NCBI RefSeq assembly: GCF_018860765.1
Contig: NZ_JAHKPV010000001.1
Span: forward strand, 57,704-121,703
Source of the DNA: Marinobacter salexigens
GTDB lineage: Bacteria > Pseudomonadota > Gammaproteobacteria > Pseudomonadales > Oleiphilaceae
DNA length: 64,000 nt
Reading direction: 5' to 3'
The notes under the pieces are model-generated. The model was not told where the DNA came from and made no database searches. It saw only the letters and a program-made list of their open reading frames with translations. Made by a program: the position numbers and the translations under genes. This document shows positions 27,739-36,728 of this stretch, one piece after another; within the stretch, counting starts at the first letter, position 1, and each line of letters starts with the position of its first letter.

Positions 27739-27897
27739 ATCATTGGCCTTTTGGGTAGCCATCGACGCAAGGCACCCTTGATCTACAAGCAGACGAAAAA
27801 TCTTCTAGCTGTACAGCTTTTATTAGGGCACACCAATATGGCCAGTACTGTTCGATATCTGGGTGCCGAGGTAGAAGTTACTTTGAAGATAGCTTAG
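27739..27897 (+). pseudogene. Tyrosine recombinase (integrase) C-terminal remnant
   Basis: A frame too short for the usual cut-off reads as the end of a phage-type integrase: KNLLAVQLLLGHTNMASTVR then YLG, which holds the conserved Leu-Gly-His and the Tyr nucleophile region. An Arg-Arg-Lys segment upstream corresponds to the Arg of the H-x-x-R box. The N-terminal three quarters are missing. It lies 53 bp past the receptor gene at the right edge of the siderophore island. The remaining 185 bp up to yicC hold no gene. Confidence 0.75.
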
Positions 27898-28082
27898 AGC
27901 ATTGACGTCTAATTGTTGTAACGTGGCCCTTCGATCCTAGATCGTTGGGTGACGGAGCTCCCTATTATACCTCCCGATTTACTGCCGGATTGAACTAGAT
28001 CTTGGTGTATACCAATAGACAATATTAATACACAAGCCTTAAAAAACAGGCTCTTAATTACATTTATGAACACAGACAGACA

Positions 28083-28949
28083 TCACTCGATATTCTGAAC
28101 CTGTTCACGCACCTGCTCTATCAGAACCTTCAAATCAACCGCCGCACGGGTTACGTCAGCATCAATGCTTTTACTGCTCAGGGTGTTGGCCTCCCGGTTC
28201 AGCTCCTGCATTAGAAAATCCAGCCGACGGCCAATGGCCTCATCGCGCTTGAGGGTGTCTGTCACCTCATTGATATGCGCCTCCAACCGGTCCAACTCTT
28301 CTGCCACATCGCATTTTTGTGCCAGCATGACCATTTCCTGAGCCACCCGTTCTGGGTCCAACTCCACTCTGGCCTTTTGAAAACGCTCACGAATGTGTTC
28401 CTCCTGTGCTTTTAAAAGCCCGGGCATCCCTTCGCGAACGGTCGCCACCAAGGCCTTCATCTGCGCTAGCCGCTCGTCAAATAATGGGCGCAGGCGCTCA
28501 CCTTCCCGCTCACGAACAACGGTCAACTCCGCAACCGTTTGCTTGAACAGGCTCAGGCCAGCTTCCCGTGCCGAGCTGTAGTCTTGCTCTGGCACCGACA
28601 GGACTCCGGGCCAGCGCAGAATATCTAAGGCATTGATATGCGCCGGGTTGTCCAACATCCGATTAACATGGTTTGCAGCCTCGTTGACTGCATGGGCTAC
28701 ATCCTCGTTAATCTCAAACCCTGAAACACCCGACTCAGCGGACTGCAAACGAATCGACACATCCACCTTGCCCCGCTTCAACTGCTTTCGAAGCTCTTCC
28801 CGGAACGGGTTTTCAAGCTCTCGCAAGGCGTCTGGCAACCGGAAGGAAGGTTCCAGATACCGGTGATTGACGGTACGAATCTCGCAGGTCAAGGTTATCT
28901 GACCATCTTGAACATCTTTGCGGGCAAAGGCCGTCATACTTCTAATCAT
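28083..28949 (-). CDS. yicC: YicC-family endoribonuclease
   Basis: A 288-residue protein starting MIRSMTAFARK, with the YicC N-terminal domain (RTVNHRYLEPSFRLPD) and the C-terminal DUF1732 domain (IDADVTRAAVDLKVLIEQVREQVQNIE). Members are reported as endoribonucleases acting in RNA turnover. It is divergent from rph, the usual neighbour. In Pseudomonas, gmk comes next downstream; here the siderophore island and two other genes intervene. Confidence 0.93.
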   Translation of the reverse strand: MIRSMTAFARKDVQDGQITLTCEIRTVNHRYLEPSFRLPDALRELENPFREELRKQLKRGKVDVSIRLQSAESGVSGFEINEDVAHAVNEAANHVNRMLDNPAHINALDILRWPGVLSVPEQDYSSAREAGLSLFKQTVAELTVVREREGERLRPLFDERLAQMKALVATVREGMPGLLKAQEEHIRERFQKARVELDPERVAQEMVMLAQKCDVAEELDRLEAHINEVTDTLKRDEAIGRRLDFLMQELNREANTLSSKSIDADVTRAAVDLKVLIEQVREQVQNIE

Positions 28950-29167
28950 AGGGAGCTCCAGCTTTTGTTAGTGGGCGCGATCATTCTATGCATAGCCCGA
29001 GTCTAACAGGCCGCGATCACTTGCCGCGACCACCACCGCAAACAACACGCCCGCCGTTACCGGCCCACCAGTACCTGAGCCCTACGTGTTACACTTCGCG
29101 ACTTCTAAACACCAATCCGACCGGGAGCCACGCACCCGGACACTCATTTAAACGATCAGGAATCACT

Positions 29168-29884
29168 ATGCGTCCAAGCGGCAGAACGCCAGAACAGCCT
29201 AGAGACATTCGCATTACCCGAAACTACACCCGACACGCCGAAGGCTCTGTGCTGGTGGAATTCGGAGATACCAAAGTCATCTGCACTGCTTCTGTGGAAA
29301 ACAAAGTACCTCCCTTCCTGCGCGGTGAAGGTCAGGGCTGGATTACCGCAGAATACGGAATGCTGCCCCGCTCAACCGGCAGCCGCATGGGCCGCGAGGC
29401 CGCCCGTGGTAAACAAGGCGGCCGCACCGTCGAAATCCAACGTTTGATCGGCCGCTCTCTACGCGCTGCTGTCGACATGAAAGCTCTGGGTGAACACACG
29501 ATCACCATAGACTGCGACGTAATTCAGGCCGACGGTGGCACCCGCACCGCAGCCATAACCGGCGGTTGCGTTGCGCTGGTAGATGCCCTCAACCATCTGG
29601 TTGAAACCAAGCGTCTGAAAAAATCACCACTGAAACAAATGATCGCGGCGATCTCTGTGGGCATCTACAAAGGCACCCCGGTTGCTGATCTGGATTACCC
29701 GGAGGATTCTGAAGCCGAAACCGACATGAACGTGATCATGACCGATCAAGGTGGCTTCATTGAAATCCAAGGAACGGCAGAAGCTGCGCCGTTTGTTCAG
29801 GAAGAACTGAATAGTATGCTGGCTCTGGCCAAACAGAGCATTGAGAAGTTGTTTGTTCTGCAGAAAGAAGCACTGGAGGGCTAG
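29168..29884 (+). CDS. rph: Ribonuclease PH
   Basis: A 238-residue phosphorolytic 3'-5' exoribonuclease that trims tRNA 3' ends. Family motifs are clear: the start [38 protein letters not shown], and [14 protein letters not shown] phosphate site (here [16 protein letters not shown]). The start is the ATG at 29168 behind AGGA; the longer frame from 28988 has no support. The gene faces crc, and a large palindrome separates the two. Confidence 0.96.
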   Translation: MRPSGRTPEQPRDIRITRNYTRHAEGSVLVEFGDTKVICTASVENKVPPFLRGEGQGWITAEYGMLPRSTGSRMGREAARGKQGGRTVEIQRLIGRSLRAAVDMKALGEHTITIDCDVIQADGGTRTAAITGGCVALVDALNHLVETKRLKKSPLKQMIAAISVGIYKGTPVADLDYPEDSEAETDMNVIMTDQGGFIEIQGTAEAAPFVQEELNSMLALAKQSIEKLFVLQKEALEG

Positions 29885-29897
29885 GAAAATTTAGCGG

Positions 29898-30005
29898 GTT
29901 CGGAGGGGGAGGCCTTTCCGGGACCGTCTCCGGCCAAGGACGGCCGGAGTCGAGCGCGCAAGGATGCGCTTGTAGCGTGTTCCGGAAAGGCCTCCCCCTC
30001 CGGAC
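29898..30005. repeat. Structured intergenic palindrome with two AAGGA hexaloop hairpins
   Basis: A 108-bp element between convergent rph and crc. Outer arms (29901-29921 and 29982-30002) are a perfect 21-bp inverted repeat that extends to about 27 bp with wobbles. Inside are two smaller hairpins. CTCCGGCC/GGCCGGAG closes a 6-nt loop AAGGAC at 29936-29941. GCGC/GCGC closes AAGGAT at 29960-29965. In plus-strand RNA both loops read CAAGGA(C/U)G, matching the CsrA/RsmA consensus CANGGANG in hexaloops. It may also act as a bidirectional transcript end. It looks like a dispersed repeat, but no second copy was seen in the window. Confidence 0.75.
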
Positions 30006-30020
30006 ACGCGACAGTCTAGC

Positions 30021-30827
30021 TCAAATACCAATCTCTATATCGTAATCCATAATCACTGGAGCGTGATCCGAAAAACGGGTAGTGCTATCAATCCAGCCAT
30101 CTTTAATGGTCTTGCGAACACCCGGCGTCATCAACTGATAATCCACCCGAATCCCCGCTTTTTTTCGCGAACCCTCAGTCTGCTCCGGCCACCAAGTGAA
30201 TTGATTGCTCTGTTTATTGATATCACGGAACGCATCCACGCAGCCCATTTCATCAAATAAGCGATCCAGCCAAGCACGCTCGTGAGGCAAAAACCCTGAA
30301 AAATCAAACCTGTGGTAAAGCGGGCTCGCATCTGTCACATGATGGGCCGACTGCAGGTTCGCCCCAAAAATAAACTGACGACGCTTACGCAGGGTTTTCT
30401 GCATGTGCAGACCAAAGGCATCCATAAAGTCATCTTTATGGTCGAGCACCGTTAAGTCATCCTCGCTGATCAACTCCTCCTCACGCCCAAGAGCGCAGGG
30501 AGCCAACACCGAGGCAACCGAAACCTTGTCAAAATCGGCCTGAATAAAACGCCCTTCACGATCCGCAGACTCATTTGCAAAGCCGTACATAATGGCCTTT
30601 GGAAAGTGCCGCGTGTAAATCCCTACGCCGCCGTCTTCATTTTTTTCGCCGTCAATGAAATAAGCTTCATAGCCTTCTGGGATGAGATTTTTATCTTCAA
30701 TCTCATAGGCACGCATACGGTGATCCTGAACACAGACAACGTCTGCATCCTGCTCGGCCAGCCAGTCGAAGAAACCTTTATCAACAGCCTGAGCAAGACC
30801 ATTGACGCTGATTGATACTACCCGCAT
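30021..30827 (-). CDS. crc: Catabolite repression control protein Crc
   Basis: A 268-residue protein of the ExoIII/EEP fold whose sequence and position match Pseudomonas Crc, which also lies between rph and pyrE. The catalytic set of exonuclease III is degraded. The metal-binding Glu is replaced in CVQDHRM, the GDxN motif reads GANL, and the Tyr before the middle motif is absent, while RVDY and SDHAP remain. Crc works with Hfq to repress translation of catabolic genes. Automatic annotation would probably call it exodeoxyribonuclease III. Confidence 0.85.
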   Translation of the reverse strand: MRVVSISVNGLAQAVDKGFFDWLAEQDADVVCVQDHRMRAYEIEDKNLIPEGYEAYFIDGEKNEDGGVGIYTRHFPKAIMYGFANESADREGRFIQADFDKVSVASVLAPCALGREEELISEDDLTVLDHKDDFMDAFGLHMQKTLRKRRQFIFGANLQSAHHVTDASPLYHRFDFSGFLPHERAWLDRLFDEMGCVDAFRDINKQSNQFTWWPEQTEGSRKKAGIRVDYQLMTPGVRKTIKDGWIDSTTRFSDHAPVIMDYDIEIGI

Positions 30828-30908
30828 ACGTGTTCCCTGATTCGGTTTGTGTGTATGATACCGTTTTTACGCGTCATTAAAAGATCCACACCCGCCAGAA
30901 GCCTTGCC

Positions 30909-31547
30909 ATGCACGACTATCAGCAAAAATTTATCGAATTCGCCATCCGTCGCAATGTACTTCGTTTTGGTGATTTTACACTCAAATCCGGTCGCACTAG
31001 CCCCTACTTTTTCAATGCCGGGCTTTTTAACACCGGAGGCGACCTATTGCAGCTCAGCCAAGCCTACGCTGCCGCCATCGACCGTAGCGGTCTCGATTAT
31101 GACATTATATTCGGACCTGCCTATAAGGGCATTCCGCTGGCAACCGTGACGGCTATGGCGCTAGCCAAAGAGGGCAAGAGCAAGCCATTTGCTTTTAACC
31201 GCAAAGAAAAGAAAGATCACGGTGAGGGCGGTAATATTGTTGGTGCCCCGTTGCAAGGTAAAGTGCTAATCGTTGATGATGTCATTACAGCCGGCACAGC
31301 CATTCGCGAATCCATCGACCTTATTCGCGCCTCGGGTGCCGAGCCTGCCGGTGTATTGATCGCCCTGGACAGACAGGAGCGAGGCAATGGCGAGCTTTCC
31401 GCAATACAGGAAGTAGAAAGCGAATTTGGCATTCCGGTGGTCAGTATTATCCGCCTGGAACAGGTTTTGGACTATCTTAAGACCAACCCGGAGTTTTCTG
31501 GCCATGCCGCGAAGGTTGCCAGCTACCGGGAACGCTACGGAGTCTGA
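30909..31547 (+). CDS. pyrE: Orotate phosphoribosyltransferase
   Basis: A 212-residue enzyme of pyrimidine synthesis that makes OMP from orotate and PRPP. The PRPP-binding motif is [13 protein letters not shown], and the N-terminal [19 protein letters not shown] is characteristic. The ATG at 30909 is chosen over the longer frame from 30849. It is divergent from crc, as in Pseudomonas. A DUF4124 gene starts 3 bp after its stop. Confidence 0.97.
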   Translation: MHDYQQKFIEFAIRRNVLRFGDFTLKSGRTSPYFFNAGLFNTGGDLLQLSQAYAAAIDRSGLDYDIIFGPAYKGIPLATVTAMALAKEGKSKPFAFNRKEKKDHGEGGNIVGAPLQGKVLIVDDVITAGTAIRESIDLIRASGAEPAGVLIALDRQERGNGELSAIQEVESEFGIPVVSIIRLEQVLDYLKTNPEFSGHAAKVASYRERYGV

Positions 31548-31550
31548 CTG

Positions 31551-32204
31551 ATGCACAAACGCCTTACCGTATGTTCAGCCGCTGCCACTGCACTCTTTCT
31601 TGCGCTGGGCATAACAACCCAAGCAGAGGCTGGCATGTACCGCTACACGGACGAAGAAGGCCGAACCGTAATCAGCAACACCATTCCTCAACCAGCAACG
31701 AAACGCGGCTATGACATCCTCAATTCAAACGGGCGCGTGGTCGAAGTCATTCCTCCAGCACCAACAGACGATGAAATAGCCGCGCGCGAGGCCGAAAAGC
31801 AACGTCAAGAAGAGCTTGCCATTCAGCGCGAAAAAGACACGCGGCTTTTGAAACGCTTCAGTCATCCGGATCAAGCCATCAAGGCCATGCATCGCAAACT
31901 GGGCGAACTGCAAGGGCTGATTCAACTCAAACGGGGCAATATCTCTGTTATATCCAGCCAACTGGATAATGAGCAAAGCCGTGCAGCGAATATGGAGCGC
32001 ACAGGCCAGAAAATACCGGATGCAACCCTCGAAAAAATACGCCGCCTTGAATCCCAAATTCGCGATATTGAACGGGAGATTTCGTGGCAAGCTCAAGATA
32101 TTGAGACGATGAAACAGACGTACGAGAAAGACATCAGACGTCTGGAAGAAGTCACCGGAGAGACTCGCACACTATCGCTGGAACCAGCCAACCCTTCTAA
32201 GTAA
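31551..32204 (+). CDS. DUF4124 family periplasmic protein
   Basis: A 217-residue secreted protein with a signal peptide ending AEA, then a DUF4124 segment (MYRYTDEEGRTVISNTIP). A long charged coiled-coil covers about residues 75-210. Function unknown. It starts 3 bp after pyrE and ends before a strong terminator, so it is cotranscribed with pyrE. Confidence 0.85.
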   Translation: MHKRLTVCSAAATALFLALGITTQAEAGMYRYTDEEGRTVISNTIPQPATKRGYDILNSNGRVVEVIPPAPTDDEIAAREAEKQRQEELAIQREKDTRLLKRFSHPDQAIKAMHRKLGELQGLIQLKRGNISVISSQLDNEQSRAANMERTGQKIPDATLEKIRRLESQIRDIEREISWQAQDIETMKQTYEKDIRRLEEVTGETRTLSLEPANPSK

Positions 32205-32245
32205 TACGCTGTAATCAAAATCGTCAGAAGTACCCGCTTACAACC

Positions 32246-32286
32246 AAAAAAGGGGCACCAAAACGAAACTTGGCGCCCCTTTTTTT
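32246..32286. terminator. Bidirectional terminator between convergent genes
   Basis: An A-run and GGGGC are paired with GCCCC and a T-run; the inner stem is CCAA/TTGG with one mismatch. The flanking A-tract and T-tract let it work for both the DUF4124 gene (plus) and the phasin gene (minus). Confidence 0.85.
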
Positions 32287-32332
32287 CAGCACCGACACAA
32301 ACTCTGTGTCGGCCTCACTACGTCAGCTTAAG

Positions 32333-32737
32333 TTAGGCTGATGCAGCTGTTTTCTTCTTTGCAGTGGTCTTGCTAGCTGCTGGCTTCTTAGCTGTTACAG
32401 ACTTCTTTGCATCTTGAGCGGCTTCAGACACCTCGCCTGCTGCTTCGGAAACAGCATCTGCACCTTCAGCGGCTTCTTTCTCAAGCTTGGCTACAAGATC
32501 GCCAGCAAAGTTACCAAAGCGGCTGTTCAGGGTGCGCAGCTGGCCAAAAAGGCTGTCGCTATAACCGTTGTAACGCTTACGCAGAGTCTTGACGCTGTAC
32601 TCACGAGCTTCAGACTCGATCTTTTCCGCGTAGTCGAATGGCTTGGCCGCAAGCTTCTTCTGCTGCTCTTCAGCTGCATTGATGCCCTTGTCTACGATTT
32701 CCTGAAGCTGCTGCTGATAGGTTTTAAGTTTACCCAT
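32333..32737 (-). CDS. Phasin-family protein with Lys/Ala-rich tail
   Basis: A 134-residue helical protein. The first 100 residues match the phasin pattern (KLKTYQQQLQEIVDKGINAA, then coiled helices), and phasins coat polyhydroxyalkanoate granules. The last 25 residues are Lys- and Ala-rich (KKPAASKTTAKKKTAASA), like the histone-H1-like tail of PhaF, and could bind DNA. No other PHA gene is nearby. A 216-bp gap to the next gene shows nothing clear. Confidence 0.78.
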   Translation of the reverse strand: MGKLKTYQQQLQEIVDKGINAAEEQQKKLAAKPFDYAEKIESEAREYSVKTLRKRYNGYSDSLFGQLRTLNSRFGNFAGDLVAKLEKEAAEGADAVSEAAGEVSEAAQDAKKSVTAKKPAASKTTAKKKTAASA

Positions 32738-32953
32738 GTCAATTCCCCTTGGTTTACAGAAGTAATTCCAGACCTTCCCCTCACTGCTACTGATCGCGGC
32801 TTGGCCTGCTCAATCAGCGCGAAGGTAAACGCCTCTGTCTGATTCTGTACCCAAGGTTACGGAGAAAAATTAGAATGTTCATACTAAAAGCGAAAAGCAC
32901 TTGCACTCGACATATAGGTATTTCTGCAGCTCAGCCCAAGCACTGATTTACAC

Positions 32954-33292
32954 TCACCAACGAAACAAAATCCAGCTCGGAACCAGCATGTCGGAATCGG
33001 TCTCTCGTACCCAGCCGCCGCCATCTGCAGGCACCAGATAGTATTCAAGCCCCACTTCCGGCACCACTTTAATCTCCACAAGTTGTCCATTCACCCGATA
33101 CTCGTAGAAAACCTCATCGTCGCCAGGCCGAATGACAATCTGTGGGCCAGCGCTGGAAGGTTGGTAATCAGACACCACAACCGGCTCTTTGGGCGTTTCA
33201 ACAACAGCCTCATCTAGAGCGCCGCTATCCTGTGCCAACGCAGGGCCAATGCCGTAGGCAAGCAGAAGTGCGGAGCAGGCGATTCGTTTCAT
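32954..33292 (-). CDS. DUF2782 family periplasmic protein
   Basis: A 112-residue protein with a signal peptide ending ALA. The mature part fits DUF2782: a charged loop, then VFYEYRVNGQLVEIKVVP and GLEYYLVP, ending with a Trp-rich WILFRW. The family is often found beside polA, as here (divergent). Function unknown. Confidence 0.85.
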   Translation of the reverse strand: MKRIACSALLLAYGIGPALAQDSGALDEAVVETPKEPVVVSDYQPSSAGPQIVIRPGDDEVFYEYRVNGQLVEIKVVPEVGLEYYLVPADGGGWVRETDSDMLVPSWILFRW

Positions 33293-33379
33293 TTTCGTGA
33301 TACCCTTTTGATCATCAAATTAAGTACAGAGTTGCATAAGCCAACCCTAGCTTCAATCACAATCCGGACTCCTGCTGAC

Positions 33380-36133
33380 ATGACTGAACAAAAGACCCCA
33401 CCCGTGGTGCTTGTGGACGGTTCGTCCTATTTATTCCGTGCTTATCATGCACTTCCACCGCTAACCACCAGCAAAAACCATCCCACTGGCGCCATCAAAG
33501 GTGTTATCGCGATGATTAGGCGCTTGGAACAGGATTTCCCCGGCTCCAAACTGGTCGTGGTGTTCGATGCCAAGGGCAAAACCTTCCGCCACGATTTGTA
33601 CGAAGACTATAAGGCGAATCGACCGCCCATGCCGGAAGATCTCGCCATACAGATTGAGCCGATCCATCAAATGGTAAAAGCTATGGGCTTGCCCCTGCTG
33701 ATTGTAGGCGGCGTGGAGGCAGACGATGTTATTGGCACGCTGGCCAACGAAGCCACTAGCAAGGGCATTGATGTAGTGGTTTCAACTGGCGATAAAGATA
33801 TGGCTCAGCTGGTTAGCGACCATGTAACCCTGATTAATACCATGACCGAAACCCGTATGGATTGGGATGGCGTGGTCGAAAAGTTTGGTGTTCGCCCCGA
33901 CCAGATCATTGATTATTTGGCATTGGTTGGGGACAAGGTGGATAACATTCCGGGCGTCAATAAGTGCGGCCCCAAAACCGCAGTAAAGTGGCTGGAAGCC
34001 TACGACAGTCTAAACGGGGTAATGGAACACGCAGGCGAGATCAAAGGCAAGATTGGCGAGTATCTAAGGGAAGCCATAGAAACCCTGCCTCTGAGTCAGG
34101 AACTAGCCACCATCAAAATGGATGTTGAACTGGATTTCGGCTTGGAAGACCTGCAAGAGAGACAACAGAATGATGAGGATCTACTGGCGCTTTTCCGGGA
34201 ATATGAACTGCGCGGCTGGACGGCTGAGCTAGAAGCCAAAGCTTCGGAAGCCACCCGAGAGGACAGGAATGAAAACTCAGGCAACCAAAGCAACACGGCG
34301 ACATCGGCACCAGCCCCCACAGAGAAGCGCTACAGCGTAATCACCGATCAGAAAGAGCTGGATGAGTGGGTCGCAAGACTTAAACAATCCGATTTATTCG
34401 CCTTTGATACAGAAACCACCAGCCTGCGCTACATGAGTGCCGAAGTGGTTGGCGTCTCTTTTGCCATTGAAACGGGAGAAGCCGCTTACGTGCCTTTTGG
34501 TCATGACTATATGGGCGCACCGGAGCAACTTGATCGCGACCAAGTTCTGGCCCAGCTCAAGCCGCTACTGGAAGACGCGAACCTAAAGAAAGTTGGCCAA
34601 AACCTTAAGTACGACAAAAACGTGCTGGCAAACCACGATATCTGCCTAGAAGGCATCGCTGAAGACACCATGGTGGAGTCCTACGTGCTCAACTCCGTGT
34701 CATCCCGCCACGACATGGACACGCTGGCCAGGAACTATCTGGACGAAGAAACCATCACTTTCGAATCTATTGCCGGCAAAGGCGCCAAACAGCTTACCTT
34801 TAACCAGTTGGAGCTGGAAAAGGCGGGCCCCTATGCCGCTGAAGACGCCGACATAACCCTACGCCTGCATCAGGTTCTACGCCCACAGTTGGCCGCGACC
34901 GGGAAGCTGCAGTCAGTTTACGAGGATATCGACCTCCCCTTGGTGCCCGTTTTATCCCGCATGGAACAGCGCGGCATACTGATAAAAGCCAACACTCTAC
35001 GCCAGCACAGTCAGGAACTGGCAGAGCGAATGGCCGAGCTGGAGAAAGAGGCTCATGACGTTGCCGGCGAGAAATTTAATCTGGGCTCGCCCAAGCAGTT
35101 ACAGGCCATTTTTTACGAGAAGATGGGACTGCCTGTAATCAAAAAAACTCCCAAAGGGGCACCCTCGACAGCAGAACCTGTCTTGCAGGAGCTGGCCCAC
35201 GAGCACGAGCTTCCAAGACTGATCCTCGAACATCGCAGCCTGAGCAAACTCAAATCAACTTACACAGACACCTTGCCAGAGCTGATCCATCACCGCACTG
35301 GACGTGTGCATACCTCCTACCATCAGGCGGTTACGGCCACCGGGCGGCTCTCATCCTCAGAGCCCAACCTGCAGAATATTCCTGTACGTACGGATCAGGG
35401 CCGGCGCATTCGTCAGGCATTTATTGCGGAGGAAGGCTCCAAACTTATCGCGGCTGACTACTCCCAAATAGAGCTGCGGATCATGGCCCACTTGTCCGAG
35501 GACAAAGGTCTGCTGACAGCGTTTGAACATGGAGAGGACATTCACAAAGCAACCGCCGCAGAAGTCTTCGGTGTGGCTCTGGAAGACGTAAACGGTGATC
35601 AAAGGCGCAGCGCCAAAGCCATTAACTTCGGCCTGATTTACGGCATGTCCGCGTTCGGGCTGGCCCGCCAGCTGGATGTGGAGCGCAAGGTTGCCCAGCA
35701 GTATATTGATCGGTATTTCGAGCGCTACCCGGGCGTATTGCAATATATGGACAACATCCGGAAGCAGGCCCATGACGATGGCTATGTCGAAACCCTGTTC
35801 GGTCGACGTCTGTACCTGCCTGAAATCAATGCACGTAACAAGCAGCTTCAACAGGCAGCCGAACGTACTGCCATTAATGCGCCTATGCAGGGGACTGCCG
35901 CAGATATCATCAAGCGGGCGATGATTGAGGTAGACAGCTGGCTGCGCAAAGAGCACGCAACCAATGCCAGCATGACCATGCAGGTCCACGATGAACTAAT
36001 CATCGAAGTGCGGGAAGAATTTCTGGAGGAGGTCAAGAAAGGTCTGGTTCAACGCATGTCTGCTGCCGCCAGCCTGAAGGTTCCACTTCTGGTTGAAGCC
36101 GGCACAGGTAACAACTGGGATGAGGCTCACTAA
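33380..36133 (+). CDS. polA: DNA polymerase I
   Basis: A 917-residue repair polymerase. An N-terminal 5'-nuclease domain (VFDAKGKTFRHDLYEDYKAN) is followed by a 3'-5' exonuclease domain that keeps the DTE metal motif (FDTETTSLRY), so proofreading looks intact. The polymerase domain has DYSQIELR (motif A), KAINFGLIYGMS (O-helix) and QVHDELIIE (motif C). The ATG at 33380 is used; a longer frame from 33308 adds unconserved residues. It is divergent from the DUF2782 gene. Confidence 0.97.
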   Translation: MTEQKTPPVVLVDGSSYLFRAYHALPPLTTSKNHPTGAIKGVIAMIRRLEQDFPGSKLVVVFDAKGKTFRHDLYEDYKANRPPMPEDLAIQIEPIHQMVKAMGLPLLIVGGVEADDVIGTLANEATSKGIDVVVSTGDKDMAQLVSDHVTLINTMTETRMDWDGVVEKFGVRPDQIIDYLALVGDKVDNIPGVNKCGPKTAVKWLEAYDSLNGVMEHAGEIKGKIGEYLREAIETLPLSQELATIKMDVELDFGLEDLQERQQNDEDLLALFREYELRGWTAELEAKASEATREDRNENSGNQSNTATSAPAPTEKRYSVITDQKELDEWVARLKQSDLFAFDTETTSLRYMSAEVVGVSFAIETGEAAYVPFGHDYMGAPEQLDRDQVLAQLKPLLEDANLKKVGQNLKYDKNVLANHDICLEGIAEDTMVESYVLNSVSSRHDMDTLARNYLDEETITFESIAGKGAKQLTFNQLELEKAGPYAAEDADITLRLHQVLRPQLAATGKLQSVYEDIDLPLVPVLSRMEQRGILIKANTLRQHSQELAERMAELEKEAHDVAGEKFNLGSPKQLQAIFYEKMGLPVIKKTPKGAPSTAEPVLQELAHEHELPRLILEHRSLSKLKSTYTDTLPELIHHRTGRVHTSYHQAVTATGRLSSSEPNLQNIPVRTDQGRRIRQAFIAEEGSKLIAADYSQIELRIMAHLSEDKGLLTAFEHGEDIHKATAAEVFGVALEDVNGDQRRSAKAINFGLIYGMSAFGLARQLDVERKVAQQYIDRYFERYPGVLQYMDNIRKQAHDDGYVETLFGRRLYLPEINARNKQLQQAAERTAINAPMQGTAADIIKRAMIEVDSWLRKEHATNASMTMQVHDELIIEVREEFLEEVKKGLVQRMSAAASLKVPLLVEAGTGNNWDEAH

Positions 36134-36326
36134 CCTCGAAAGCTGGCATCCAACGCCCTGTTTCTGCTCGCATTTAGCATGACGCGCACAATAACGGGGC
36201 GTTCCTCCCCTTGCAGCCTCCCACAAACCGGTGATTCTGCTACAGTGCTTGATCGGCACGAAATCTGCTTTAAACCGCAGGTCCGGGATAAAACCCGATG
36301 CAGTGACACCGATGTGAGGCCCTTCC

Positions 36327-36689
36327 ATGAACTCTATAGCGACTGAACGCAGCTGGTTGTTCGACCCTTCTTTGCTAAAACTAGCACACCAGTGCCGGCG
36401 CCTGATTCAATCTGAATTTGGCGTAAAGCTCCATTTCGACGAAGCAGACCTGGCGCAGCACCTGGCCGACTACGCGAGCAAAACTCGATCTCGTCATCTG
36501 ATACTTACTTGGGAAACTCTAAAAAGACGAGTGCCAGAACTGCAAACACAGGATGAAGAACAAGATGCGGCAGCAAAAACGTACCGGGGGCAACCGATCA
36601 TGGAAGATCAACGTGAGCAAAAAGAGGAAAGCTTCGGGGAGGAGCCCCAGCACAAGAAGCGAATATACCGGGGACAAGTGGTAGGCTGA
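36327..36689 (+). CDS. Hypothetical protein with paired YRGQ motifs
   Basis: A 120-residue protein of unknown function. The first 75 residues are mixed helical and charged. The C-terminal part holds two short repeats, TYRGQPIMED and IYRGQVVG, separated by an acidic Gln/Glu-rich linker. The motif recalls the YRG repeats of DUF4278, but that link is weak. No signal peptide or membrane segment. It stands alone between polA and the FadL gene. Confidence 0.6.
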   Translation: MNSIATERSWLFDPSLLKLAHQCRRLIQSEFGVKLHFDEADLAQHLADYASKTRSRHLILTWETLKRRVPELQTQDEEQDAAAKTYRGQPIMEDQREQKEESFGEEPQHKKRIYRGQVVG

Positions 36690-36728
36690 TTCTGGAAAGG
36701 GAATCAGCCTCCAGATACAACAAATAGA

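Noticed and set aside
36134..36326. Possible Spot 42 (spf) RNA downstream of polA
   Set aside because: The gap was read for the typical sequence and terminator of spf; neither is visible.
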